Origin: Flavobacterium sp. RSP15
GTDB lineage: Bacteria > Bacteroidota > Bacteroidia > Flavobacteriales > Flavobacteriaceae
Assembly (NCBI RefSeq): GCF_003968755.1
Contig: NZ_RYDL01000001.1
Location: forward strand, 310,001 to 374,000
Length of the DNA: 64,000 bases
Reading direction: 5' to 3'
Each line of letters opens with the position of its first letter. Position 1 is the first letter of the stretch. This document shows, piece by piece, positions 17,898 to 26,583 of the stretch. The notes below the pieces were generated by a model. The model saw nothing but the letters and a program-made list of their open reading frames with translations. It was not told the DNA's origin and ran no database searches. The position numbers were made by a program, and so were the translations under genes.

Positions 17898-18859
17898 AAA
17901 ATATAAACGTTACGCTAAGAAAAAGAACCCTTCCAAGTGGTACGATAACATTATATCTTGATTTTTTTTCTCCGATATATAACATTAAAGCCCGTAAATT
18001 TTCCCGCAGAGAGTATTTAAGTTTATTTTTGGTTTCAAAACCAAAAAGTACTATTGAAAAAGGCTTTGAATTCCGAGAACTTGTACAAAGCCGAGATCAT
18101 TCGTGGCAACAGATTTAATGAAGTGAATAAGGATCAGATTTAAACCCCATTTGAGCTTGAGCGCATTCATCTCAAGGAGGTTGGCGAAAAATCATTTCTG
18201 CAGTATCTCAAGCTTGTTGCAGAGCATAAAACGGGTAATAACTGTGATATTTGGACATATGCCATTATCCACTTTTAAAATTTCCTTAAGAATGCGGATA
18301 TACTGATACAGGATATCGATATGACTGTTATAGAAGATTTTAGGGAGTATCTCTTAAAGACAAAATGTATCAGGAAAAAGGGTAAGTTTTTAGCTCAGAA
18401 TACAGCTTTAACTTATTTCAATAAGATGAAAGCTACTCTTCGAAAAGCATACAAAAAAGGATTACTGCAGACCGATGTCAATGCTGCGATTGAAAGCATA
18501 AAGGAACAAGAGTCTCAAAGGAATTTTCTAACCATGGAAGAAGCTGTAAGGCTATTTAGAACCCCTTGTAAAAAAGAAATTGTCAAACGTGTCAGTCTTT
18601 TTTCTCTGCTCACAGGCATACGTTATTCCGATATATCAAAACTTACGTGGGAAGCAGTTTTAACGACTCATCAATTGAAATACACATTACATTTCACTGC
18701 TTTCGCCATACGTATGCAACATTGCAGATGGCAGCAGGTTCCGACATTTTTACGGTATCGAAAATGCTGGAGCACAAAAACATAAAGACAGCACAGATAT
18801 ATACAAAAATCATCGACGAGAAAAAAAGAGAAACAACTAATAAAATTTCATTTAAATAA
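17894..18859 (+). pseudogene. Tyrosine recombinase (integrase), multiply broken
   Basis: Remnant of a Bacteroides-type phage/ICE integrase. 17894-18118 encodes the Arm-binding domain (INVTLRKRTLPSGTITLYLD). A frameshift near 18070 leads to a frame with in-frame TAA codons at 18141-18143 and 18276-18278. That frame continues through the core-binding domain (TALTYFNKMKATLRKAYKKG) and catalytic box I (LLTGIRYSDISKLTW). After about 18655 there is a deletion of roughly 70 codons, removing the catalytic Lys region, and a frame change. The last segment has box II (CFRHTYATLQMAAG) and the nucleophile Tyr in TAQIYTKI. It cannot be functional. Confidence 0.85.
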
Positions 18860-19066
18860 AGTAAAGTTTTTAATACTGATAAAAAATAATCCTTGGCTTT
18901 GACTTAAGGCAGCTTTTTCAGTCGATTTATGTCAAAGGCAGATTTTATTTTGATGCATGAATTTTCACGTAATAACTGAACCATGGATTACTTATTTGAA
19001 CAACTTTTCCAGAAATTACTATAATTCTTTTTTGGGTTTAGGACCTGTTACCCTTAATATCATAGC

Positions 19067-19092
19067 GCAAAAAGCCCTCAAAATGAGAGCTT
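19067..19092 (-). terminator. Terminator downstream of the Fic gene
   Basis: On the minus strand AAGCTCTC, loop ATTTT, GAGGGCTT followed by TTT: an 8-bp stem with one mismatch, 27 bp past the fic stop. Confidence 0.6.
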
Positions 19093-19118
19093 GATTATCT
19101 GCAATGACGCATAACTAT

Positions 19119-20669
19119 TTATATTGTTGCGATTGGTTTTCCCTTTAAGCTTTCACTTACCAGTTTTGAAAGAAATATTGTAAAGGGCTCTATATCACCT
19201 CTCACACTTGCGCTTTCTAGAGCTGCCATGTAAGGATCACGTTCTTGAACAGGAATAACAGTCCAAGGGAATCCTCCCGAGGCCAGCATCACATTCATTA
19301 GGAATCTTGCCATCCTGCCATTGCCGTCCATATAGGGATGTATGTACACAAATATAAAGTGCCCTAGCACTGCACGCACTGCGGCACTGCTTTCGTTTTC
19401 GAGTAATTCAAAAAGCGTGGGCATTGCATCTCTCAGAGCATCTCTGTTTAGAGGTACGTGCAGAGAATTAGAAATATAGACCTGATTGGTTCTGTATCCT
19501 GCCAAATCCGAAGCTTTTAAAATTCCAACGGCCACACTGGGCGCAAATAATTCCTGATACCAATCTCTATGGTCATCGTCAGCTACTTTTCCTGCATTGT
19601 CGCCTTCTAAAATTTTACCGAGACTTTTCTTTACAGCTTTTGTAGCCTGCCAGTAACCTCTTGCTGCCATTGCATTCCTGTGGTTTCCATCATTTTCATT
19701 CCCCTTGATGTCCCAATCGCCAATGCGGACTTTTTCAATCAACTCGACCGATACCACGTATCTTTCGATAGAAAGGGAATGATAGGCATCGGTGACATAA
19801 ATCTGTTCTACAGCTTCAAGGTATTTTTCTTTGTCTTTTGGAAGACCTGGTTCATCGGGAAAATACTTTATAACAACTTTTCGCCATTCATCCCACATGA
19901 GCTTGATACGGTTTGCATAGGGTGATCTTTCTCTGAATGATAGAGCAACAGGAGATTTACTTTGGAAAGGATCTGTTTCGCGTACATTGTAATCAGCGGC
20001 TTTCATTGTTTTCAAAATGTCATCAGCGATACGGTCTCGTCCGATATTTCGAAACGCACCGGCTAACCTTCCGGCTACTACTGAATGTGAGCCTTCGAGA
20101 AGTGAGCCGAGAATTTCGGATGCATCCTGAACCAGTGCCAACGCGGCCCGTACATCGACCGCATTCCTTTCGAACATTGCTATAGAGCAGTTTATTAAAG
20201 CGGAGTGCAGTGGTATTATTCTGATACCATTTATCTCCACAATATCGGTTATATATGGAAGTGGTGACTTCATTTCCAGTAATGACGTATTATACAACAA
20301 TGGTATGACTTTGTTTGAAGCTTGCAATGCACGGATAATTAACTGTGTAGGTACAGTTCTATTTCCTGCATGTATCATGAGGGACTGATCAGCTGAAATG
20401 CAGTAGGCTTCTCCATATTTATCCCTGAGATAACGTGAACAGAATTGCCAATAAGATCTATACCATGAAGTAGTGTCACCTGCGGTTTCGTGGGGATTTG
20501 ATACAATGTACCAACCTCTGGATACTCCCTTCAAGAAGCCATTTTTTATCAGACGCTCTCTATGAGTCCTGTTTATTTCCGATGATTTTATTGCGACAAT
20601 ATTCTGATCTTCCTGAAAATTATGAAGTGTCTGAAGGGATGCCGCCAATTTTTCTCCAGGTGTCGCCAT
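19119..20669 (-). CDS. Fic-domain protein with N-terminal AbiEi-like winged-helix region
   Basis: Probable AMP-transferase (Fic fold), 516 aa, cytoplasmic. The catalytic motif HPYMDGNGR is at 444-452, matching HxFx(D/E)GNGR with Tyr in place of Phe. An upstream SLSIER (298-303) resembles the inhibitory-helix motif (S/T)xxxE(G/N) of class II Fic proteins, but Arg replaces the final Gly/Asn. The first 170 residues (EINRTHRERLIKNGFLKGVSRGWYIV) look like the winged-helix N-terminus of AbiEi-type antitoxins. The frame is intact although everything around it is decayed, and its DNA is visibly GC-richer than its neighbours, suggesting lateral transfer. Four 24-bp repeats lie 68 bp upstream. The target is unknown. 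Confidence 0.88.
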   Translation of the reverse strand: MATPGEKLAASLQTLHNFQEDQNIVAIKSSEINRTHRERLIKNGFLKGVSRGWYIVSNPHETAGDTTSWYRSYWQFCSRYLRDKYGEAYCISADQSLMIHAGNRTVPTQLIIRALQASNKVIPLLYNTSLLEMKSPLPYITDIVEINGIRIIPLHSALINCSIAMFERNAVDVRAALALVQDASEILGSLLEGSHSVVAGRLAGAFRNIGRDRIADDILKTMKAADYNVRETDPFQSKSPVALSFRERSPYANRIKLMWDEWRKVVIKYFPDEPGLPKDKEKYLEAVEQIYVTDAYHSLSIERYVVSVELIEKVRIGDWDIKGNENDGNHRNAMAARGYWQATKAVKKSLGKILEGDNAGKVADDDHRDWYQELFAPSVAVGILKASDLAGYRTNQVYISNSLHVPLNRDALRDAMPTLFELLENESSAAVRAVLGHFIFVYIHPYMDGNGRMARFLMNVMLASGGFPWTVIPVQERDPYMAALESASVRGDIEPFTIFLSKLVSESLKGKPIATI

Positions 20670-20736
20670 TTATTCTTTTTTTTGAATTATTTACCTACTA
20701 TTTTTTAAAAGCAAAAGATTACCAGTTTCGCATCGT

Positions 20737-20832
20737 AATTAGCCTATTGTGTCGCACATAAATTAGTCTATTGCGTCGTATTTAAATTAGCTTATATTGT
20801 TGCGCGTAAATTAGCCTACAATGCAAATGTAA
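20737..20832. repeat. Four 24-bp direct repeats (iteron-like) upstream of fic
   Basis: Copies begin at 20737, 20761, 20785 and 20809, exactly 24 bp apart. Every copy starts AATTAG; copies 1-2 read AATTAG(C/T)CTATTG(T/C)GTCG, copy 3 has TTATATTGTTGCG, and copy 4 diverges after CCTA. They lie 68-163 bp upstream of the fic start codon and have no spacers, so this is an operator-like or iteron array rather than CRISPR. The protein's own N-terminal winged helix is a candidate binder (inference). Confidence 0.8.
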
Positions 20833-21153
20833 TAAATTAATCAATGTTTTTGCTAATAATGATTGTGAGGTTTCCTAAAGGATGATTGTGAATCATCATC
20901 AGAGATACAACATTTGCCTGCTCATTCATCTTGTTCAAATTATACTTACGTTCACGAAAACGTGAACACTTCATATTGGTGAACAACGATATAATTATTT
21001 AGCAGCACCAACAACAGCAGCACCAACTATTTGTGCTGTAACTACATCTAATATTATCAATCAATAACTTCCTCGGCAGCAGTTTTTAAAAAAAATCTTA
21101 AACATCGATTTATAGATTTTGTTATATTGATGAAATTTTCTGATCATTAAAGC
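20833..21153. other. Non-coding stretch with short palindromes and repeats
   Basis: No gene is visible. It contains a small hairpin GTTCACG-AAAA-CGTGAAC (20950-20967) and an imperfect GCAGCACCAAC direct repeat at about 21003-21029. It is likely decayed element DNA. Confidence 0.5.
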
Positions 21154-21243
21154 TTAGAAATAATAGCGGGTTCTTGTTCTACGTGCGATAAGTTCTTTTT
21201 TGTAGCATTCACGGATGCACGTAATCTTCATGTTTGTACTCAT
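21154..21243 (-). pseudogene. N-terminal fragment of a second two-HTH gene
   Basis: A 29-codon frame on the minus strand, starting MSTNMKITCIRECYKKE and ending RTRTRYYF then stop. It is clearly a divergent copy of the first 29 codons of the gene at 17336 ([23 protein letters not shown]), with two Cys positions lost. The same leader sequence precedes it. It is a dead duplicate in opposite orientation. Confidence 0.65.
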
Positions 21244-21304
21244 AGAAATGTCACTTTAGGTGTCTCACTGTGACTATTTGTGTCTCTGTGTGCCATAATT
21301 TGGC
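21244..21304 (-). repeat. GACAC-rich leader, right (inverted) copy
   Basis: On the minus strand AAATTATGGCACACAGAGAC, then three further short ACAC/TCAC-type words, ending at the ATGAGT of the HTH fragment. It is homologous to 17281-17335 in opposite orientation, about 3.9 kb away. Confidence 0.6.
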
Positions 21305-21316
21305 ACAAAAATATTT

Positions 21317-21343
21317 TTTATACCTCAAATTTTGAGGTATAAA
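21317..21343. repeat. 27-bp perfect palindrome
   Basis: Thirteen-base arms (TTTATACCTCAAA and its complement) around a single T at 21330. A half-site-like TGAGGT follows at 21344. The form suggests a dimeric regulator or recombinase site at the edge of the element; no function is proven. Confidence 0.65.
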
Positions 21344-21474
21344 TGAGGTGCAAATTTAATCAAAATAACGCCTACGGCTTTTAATCGACCGTAAGGCGGT
21401 CAAAGACCACACAAAACGACAAGCAGACCGAGATTATCAAAAATTCTAAACTTGCGATAGTACGAGTAATAAAT

Positions 21475-21615
21475 TTCTTTAGTGTAAGCCAAGCGAGCTT
21501 TTTACTTGAAACAAGCCGAAGAATATTCTACAGAATTATTTCTAGAGGAGAACTTGATATTGCAAAATTTATTATTAGCACAATACGTAGAAGAAGAGTA
21601 CCAATTGACCTTGTA
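21475..21615 (+). pseudogene. Internal fragment of a third two-HTH gene
   Basis: A plus-strand reading from 21478 gives FSVSQASFLLETSRRIFYRI, then ISRGELDIAKF and TIRRRR. This is the excisionase-like HTH of the same family as 17336-17897. The upstream part is unreadable and the downstream part drifts into the phytase 3' end. It shows that at least three copies of this gene type accumulated and decayed here. Confidence 0.6.
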
Positions 21616-21633
21616 ACTAAATCCAAACTCTAT

Positions 21634-22689
21634 TTACTTTATCTTTTTTTTGTCAATTAAGGCCTGAATGAGATTCCACTCATACAGATGAAAGGTCATT
21701 CCGTTACTCATTGCTACAAACATTCCATTAGGAAAACTAGTGCCTAAATTCAGGGCCGTCACATCTGCTCCGTCAGATTCAACTGTAGCAGTTGGAATTT
21801 CTGCCAATAGTGGATACACATTTGAGTCGCCTTTAGAACCCTCTCTCGGGTATACCATAAACGTATTATTTTGCTGATTGCTAACCAAAATATAGCCGGT
21901 TGTATCCGTTGTTTTGTAAATCGCAATTCCTTCGTTGTCCGATTTAAAATCTTTTTGACCAAAAAGAGCCTGTTCTTTATTATTCTTGACATCCGGATCG
22001 GCTAGGTATTTTTTGATTCCAAATTGTTCGTCACTATAATAGACAAATCCCAACTCATTGTCAACAGCGATAGCCTCAATTTCTTTTTTTCCGCTAAAGC
22101 TCCCAAACTTGCGAACCAATTGTGCTTTTACCGTTCCGTTTTTGAAGGCTGTCAATTGATATTGCCATAAATAACCGTTTCTAGGTCCTGATTTTCGGCC
22201 TACAATGGCAAAAATAGCCTGGTCACTTGCTCTGGTATACAAAGCAATTCCCATTGGGTCACGTTCTTTTTCTCCTTCAAATACCGGAATACCGCCATTA
22301 TCAATTGGTTTTAAATCAGGAAGTGAAAAAATTCTGATTTTATTGGTTTCGCGTTCGGTAACCACAGCGATATCTACTTTTTTAGTTCCAATCTGCAATC
22401 CATAAGCAACATCGACATTGTTAGGTCTACGCATTATGTCCGTCTTATTTACTATTTTTCCCTTCAAATCAAACACATAAAGCGCTCCATTACTGTCTTT
22501 ATCCGTCCCTAAAATTAGACTTTTTTGAGCATCATGAGGATGAATCCAAATGGCTGGGTCATCAGTATCGTGAGGAGTGGCTTGGGTTACTACTGCAGGT
22601 TTAAGCGCATTTTCTTTTATCGCCGCTAGTTTGTCTTTACAGGAAGTCAAAAGACCAAAACTTAGGAGTACAAGGACTATTTTTTTCAT
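21634..22689 (-). CDS. Beta-propeller phytase (3-phytase), lipoprotein
   Basis: Releases phosphate from phytate (inositol hexakisphosphate) in a Ca2+-dependent six-bladed beta-propeller, 351 aa. An N-terminal lipoprotein signal ends at the lipobox LLTSCKD, so it is attached to the outer membrane or cell surface. Signature segments are HDTDDPAIWIHPHDAQKSLI, DNEGIAIYKT and the final FPNGMFVAMS, with conserved acidic Ca2+ and phosphate ligands. The gene follows the acid phosphatase with a 1-bp gap, downstream of a TonB receptor, so the three very probably form one operon for organic-phosphorus use. Confidence 0.92.
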   Translation of the reverse strand: MKKIVLVLLSFGLLTSCKDKLAAIKENALKPAVVTQATPHDTDDPAIWIHPHDAQKSLILGTDKDSNGALYVFDLKGKIVNKTDIMRRPNNVDVAYGLQIGTKKVDIAVVTERETNKIRIFSLPDLKPIDNGGIPVFEGEKERDPMGIALYTRASDQAIFAIVGRKSGPRNGYLWQYQLTAFKNGTVKAQLVRKFGSFSGKKEIEAIAVDNELGFVYYSDEQFGIKKYLADPDVKNNKEQALFGQKDFKSDNEGIAIYKTTDTTGYILVSNQQNNTFMVYPREGSKGDSNVYPLLAEIPTATVESDGADVTALNLGTSFPNGMFVAMSNGMTFHLYEWNLIQALIDKKKIK

Positions 22690-22690
22690 C

Positions 22691-23677
22691 TTATTTCTTG
22701 ATTTCCTTTTTATATAGTACTATTCCTTTTTCATTGATTGCCTGAACCACAAGTTTCGTATCGGTTACAGAAAATGTCATAAATCCAGGTTCAGCTGCTG
22801 CAAACACCGTACCTTCTCTTTTCCCTGTTGGTCTTACTTCACAAGCTGAACCTGTAAGAAATTGAGTGGTATAGCGTCCTTTAGGCTTTATGATTTGAAA
22901 ATCATGTTCATGACCGCACAAATAAGCATCTACCTGATATTTGTCAAAAAAAGAGGCGAATTTTTTTTCGAAAGATTTAGTATCCGGACTGTCTTTTCGT
23001 TTTCCACCGGAATACAAAGGATGATGCCCCACGACCATTTTCCATTTGATCGATACATCAGTTGTATTTAAGGTTTCAGTCAGCCATTTTCGCTGTGCCA
23101 AAGTGTCCTGAGCAATTATATTTTCATACATATCCGATCCTTTTTTATAATAGCCATCTATAAACGGATTCGTATCCATGACCACTAATAGCAATTTATT
23201 TCCGTCCTCCAAGGCTATTGTTTTAGAATAATAATTACCGGGTAAAGTCCATCTGCGGCTCACTTTTGAATAATCAATTTGAGCTTGAATATTGCCCCTA
23301 TAATCGTGATTTCCCAGAGCTATATACCAGTTGTCATACAAACTGTGATTGGTATATATGTTTTCAAAAGAAGAATTCCATTGACTGTCCTGAGTACTTT
23401 GTACTCCATTTGGATAAAAATTATCTCCCATCGAAAGTGTAAATTCGGATCCTAAGGTCATAGCTGCTTTCCCCATTTGATCGGCTACTTCTTTTTGGAA
23501 ATACTGTCCGTTTCTACCAAAATCTCCCATAACAATAAAGTTAAGACTTTTGTCCACTATTTCTAATGCAGGAATAAACCCTCCTGTATAACCTGATTTT
23601 TGTTCTGATAAATAATCCTGGCCAAAGAGTGGTAAACTAAGCAGCAAGGATATCGTAAGTACTCGAATTTTTTTCAT
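22691..23677 (-). CDS. Secreted acid phosphatase (calcineurin-like, purple acid phosphatase type)
   Basis: Metallophosphoesterase of 328 aa with a Sec signal peptide (residues 1-20). The dinuclear-metal motifs are complete: MGDFGRNG, SMGDNFYPNG, LGNHDYRG, VVGHHPLYSGG and CGHEHDFQ. The arrangement is that of tartrate-resistant (purple) acid phosphatases, which hydrolyse phosphomonoesters; periplasmic or extracellular location is expected. It is sandwiched between the TonB receptor and the phytase with minimal spacing, indicating that it completes dephosphorylation of organic phosphates. The exact substrate is unknown. Confidence 0.92.
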   Translation of the reverse strand: MKKIRVLTISLLLSLPLFGQDYLSEQKSGYTGGFIPALEIVDKSLNFIVMGDFGRNGQYFQKEVADQMGKAAMTLGSEFTLSMGDNFYPNGVQSTQDSQWNSSFENIYTNHSLYDNWYIALGNHDYRGNIQAQIDYSKVSRRWTLPGNYYSKTIALEDGNKLLLVVMDTNPFIDGYYKKGSDMYENIIAQDTLAQRKWLTETLNTTDVSIKWKMVVGHHPLYSGGKRKDSPDTKSFEKKFASFFDKYQVDAYLCGHEHDFQIIKPKGRYTTQFLTGSACEVRPTGKREGTVFAAAEPGFMTFSVTDTKLVVQAINEKGIVLYKKEIKK

Positions 23678-23743
23678 GACAATTATGATTTAAAGCATCC
23701 AAATAATGCTTGATTACTTAGTGCTATTAACTATTAATGAGAT

Positions 23744-26557
23744 TTAAAGATCAAATTTGACACCAAAATTATATCTAGCCTGATAGTATTCTAATTGTTT
23801 GGTTCTTTCAGAAGTACCCTGATAATAACGCAAAGGCTGGTTGGTAATATTATTAGCTTCCGCAAAAATACGAAGGCTTTTTGTAATTTTATATGATACA
23901 TTCATATCCAGGAAAAACTGTTTGTCATAATAGCTGTCTTGGAATTCAGATGCACCCAGCTCATCTAAATAATCTGCAGCAAAATTAGCAGAAGCTCTGG
24001 CCGAAAATTTACTGTTTTCCCAAAACAAAGAACCGTTAATCATATGCGGAGCAGTGCCGGGCAAACTAACATTACTTCTTTCATTTCCGTCTGCATCTGA
24101 AATTCCTTTGGCATCTGATTGCGTATAGGTGTAATTAGCATACACTCCGAAACCTTTTAAAAATTTACCTGGTAGAAAATCCAATTGCCTTTGAAAAGCA
24201 AATTCAAATCCATAAACAGCAACATTATCCCCATTTCTGGATTGGATAAAATTCCAGTTTTCTCCCATGGGTACCGGATTGGATTGGGTTGGAAAATCGT
24301 TAGCAAAATCAGCCGTAGTATACTGATTATCACTGTAGGTATAAATGAATTTATTGAGGTTTTTGTAGAAAAATCCGGCAGATATCAAACCCACAGACTC
24401 AAAGTAATTTTCGGCCATTAAATCAAAATTATGAGAAAAGGTAGCGTCTAATTCCGGATTTCCAGCTTGTATCTCCGCATCGGCAGCGATGTTATTGACA
24501 AATGGCGCTAATGCATAATAATTAGGACGGGCTAAGGCAGTCGTAAATGCAGCTCTTAAAATTAAATCTTTGGTCGCATCATACTTAAAAGCAACACTTG
24601 GAAGAACATTCGTATAGGTATTGGTATTACTAATTTTACCTTCTAATTCTGATTCGTCTAAAACTCGGTTTCCGGTATAATCAATATGAGTTGTTTCAAT
24701 ACGTGCCCCCACAATCATAGAAAGCTTATCATTAAAATCCTGATCCCATCGTACATATCCAGCATAAATATTTTCCTTAGCAGTATAATTGACCGCTAAA
24801 AATTCAGAGGGATCGACTTCTTGCCCATAAAGTGCGGGATTATTTAAGTCTAAATTGCTAAGATATGAAACTGAAGCCTGCGTACCAGAAACGTATTGGC
24901 TTCCGGGATTAAATCCATTTCCTCCAAAAAAAGTAGTTGGAACATCTGCCAAAGTAAAAGCAGTGTTAGGAGTATAGGAATAGAAAATATTGTTTCTTTC
25001 TTTATCCTTCAATCGGACACGAAGCCCCGTTCTGATTCTTCCTTTTTGATCTTTAATAATCGAAAACGGAAATCGAAGATTCACTTTGGCTCCCAATTCG
25101 CTTTCATCAGTACGGTCTCTATTTTCTGAAAGTGCTGTTTGAGCAAATAGATTTAAATTTTCTCCGCTAGTGCTAATCAAGGGCAGTCTATTATTGCTTA
25201 AATCCTGCGTAAAAGCCAATCCTTCCTGTTCAAATTCAAGGTAGCGTTCATTAGGGCGAAATTCACTGGCGGTTGCATAATTTACGGACCAGTCTAAATC
25301 TAATTTTGAATTCAAAAGATGTTCTCCTTTTAAGGAATAATTCTGAACGCGCTGATCTTCTAATCGAGTACTTTTATTGCGATTGTTGTCAATACCCCCT
25401 TTAGTCTGTCTTCGAACTCTTCCTGTAAAACCAGTTATGGATTCATTGTCATAAATGGGTGCAATATCATCATAACGGGTTCTAAAACGGGTTTCTCTGT
25501 CATCTCTCCAATTGTATATTGCATTAGCAAAAATTCGGTTATTTTCATTAAATTCATAATCTAAAGCAATGGCCGCACTTCTTCGGATGCGTTGTACATT
25601 ATAAATTCTGATATCAGATTCCTCGACATACACATTATCAAAATCATCGCGTACCCAAACCGCTTCAACATTATCAGAACCGTAGGTGTTGTTATTATAG
25701 GAACCACTGACAACCATTCCTAATTTATTGTCTAAATACCGGTTTCCATAAACCAATCCCGCCGTATAATTGGCTTTATCTCTTATTGGACTAAAACCAC
25801 CGGCCATAGTAGCCGAAATTCGTTCTCCGTTTGGGGAGGCACGGGTAATCAAATTTACAGAACCTCCAATAGCATCGGCATCCATATCAGGAGTCAGGGT
25901 TTTGTTAACTTCAATAGTTGCAATCATATCCGAAGGAATCAAATCCATTTGAACATTTCTGTTATCCCCTTCAGCTGACGGAATTCGATCCCCATTTATA
26001 GTAACTGAATTTAAAGATGGTGCCAATCCCCTTACAATAATGTTTCTGGCTTCGCCCTGATCATTTTGCATGGTAATCCCCGGAACCCGTTTTAAAGCAT
26101 CTCCAATATTCGCATCTGGAAAACGGCCTACCTGATCGGAGGAAATAATATTAGTAATGTTACTATTGTTTTTTTGCTGATTCAAAGCTCTGGCTTGACT
26201 TCGAATCCGGTCTCCTTTTACAATCACCTCATTTAAATTTTCAGAACCACTGGACAATACCATATTCACTATCGTATTCTTGCCTTCCAACACAACGACT
26301 TGTTGCTTTAGGGTTGCATACCCTATATAATGAACTTCTATTTGATAGGTTCCGGCAGGAACATTCAAAAATTCATAATCTCCAATTTGATTGGAAAGCG
26401 TATTTCGATTTGCTGCATTCAATAATTTTATAGAGGCAAAAGGCAAGGAAATATTACCATTTGTGTCCGTTATCTTACCGGAAACGATACTGCTTTTCTG
26501 AGCAAATACAGATTCGCTGATGCTACAAATTAAAAATAATAAGAATAATTTTTTCAT
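23744..26557 (-). CDS. TonB-dependent outer-membrane receptor with carboxypeptidase-regulatory-like domain
   Basis: A 937-aa outer-membrane transporter. A signal peptide (about 1-19) is followed by a CarboxypepD_reg-like beta-sandwich (SGKITDTNGNISLPFASI) typical of SusC-like receptors. The plug domain (VGRFPDANIGDALKRVPGI, NGDRIPSAEGDNRNVQMDLI) follows, then a large beta-barrel ending ARYNFGVKFDL with a terminal aromatic-type strand. No SusD-like lipoprotein is adjacent, so it is the stand-alone class. With the downstream phosphatase and phytase it probably imports phosphorylated compounds or a product of phytate digestion. A Pho-box-like triplet covers its promoter. The ligand is inferred only. 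Confidence 0.92.
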   Translation of the reverse strand: MKKLFLLFLICSISESVFAQKSSIVSGKITDTNGNISLPFASIKLLNAANRNTLSNQIGDYEFLNVPAGTYQIEVHYIGYATLKQQVVVLEGKNTIVNMVLSSGSENLNEVIVKGDRIRSQARALNQQKNNSNITNIISSDQVGRFPDANIGDALKRVPGITMQNDQGEARNIIVRGLAPSLNSVTINGDRIPSAEGDNRNVQMDLIPSDMIATIEVNKTLTPDMDADAIGGSVNLITRASPNGERISATMAGGFSPIRDKANYTAGLVYGNRYLDNKLGMVVSGSYNNNTYGSDNVEAVWVRDDFDNVYVEESDIRIYNVQRIRRSAAIALDYEFNENNRIFANAIYNWRDDRETRFRTRYDDIAPIYDNESITGFTGRVRRQTKGGIDNNRNKSTRLEDQRVQNYSLKGEHLLNSKLDLDWSVNYATASEFRPNERYLEFEQEGLAFTQDLSNNRLPLISTSGENLNLFAQTALSENRDRTDESELGAKVNLRFPFSIIKDQKGRIRTGLRVRLKDKERNNIFYSYTPNTAFTLADVPTTFFGGNGFNPGSQYVSGTQASVSYLSNLDLNNPALYGQEVDPSEFLAVNYTAKENIYAGYVRWDQDFNDKLSMIVGARIETTHIDYTGNRVLDESELEGKISNTNTYTNVLPSVAFKYDATKDLILRAAFTTALARPNYYALAPFVNNIAADAEIQAGNPELDATFSHNFDLMAENYFESVGLISAGFFYKNLNKFIYTYSDNQYTTADFANDFPTQSNPVPMGENWNFIQSRNGDNVAVYGFEFAFQRQLDFLPGKFLKGFGVYANYTYTQSDAKGISDADGNERSNVSLPGTAPHMINGSLFWENSKFSARASANFAADYLDELGASEFQDSYYDKQFFLDMNVSYKITKSLRIFAEANNITNQPLRYYQGTSERTKQLEYYQARYNFGVKFDL

Positions 26558-26583
26558 AAGATATACTGTTGTTTACAATATTG

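Noticed and set aside
20737..20832. The 24-bp repeat array as a CRISPR array
   Set aside because: Copies are directly adjacent with no spacers and no cas genes are nearby.
17180..21633. A functional integrative element or ICE
   Set aside because: The integrase is interrupted several times, no conjugation or phage genes exist, and no direct-repeat att pair could be found; only Fic is intact.
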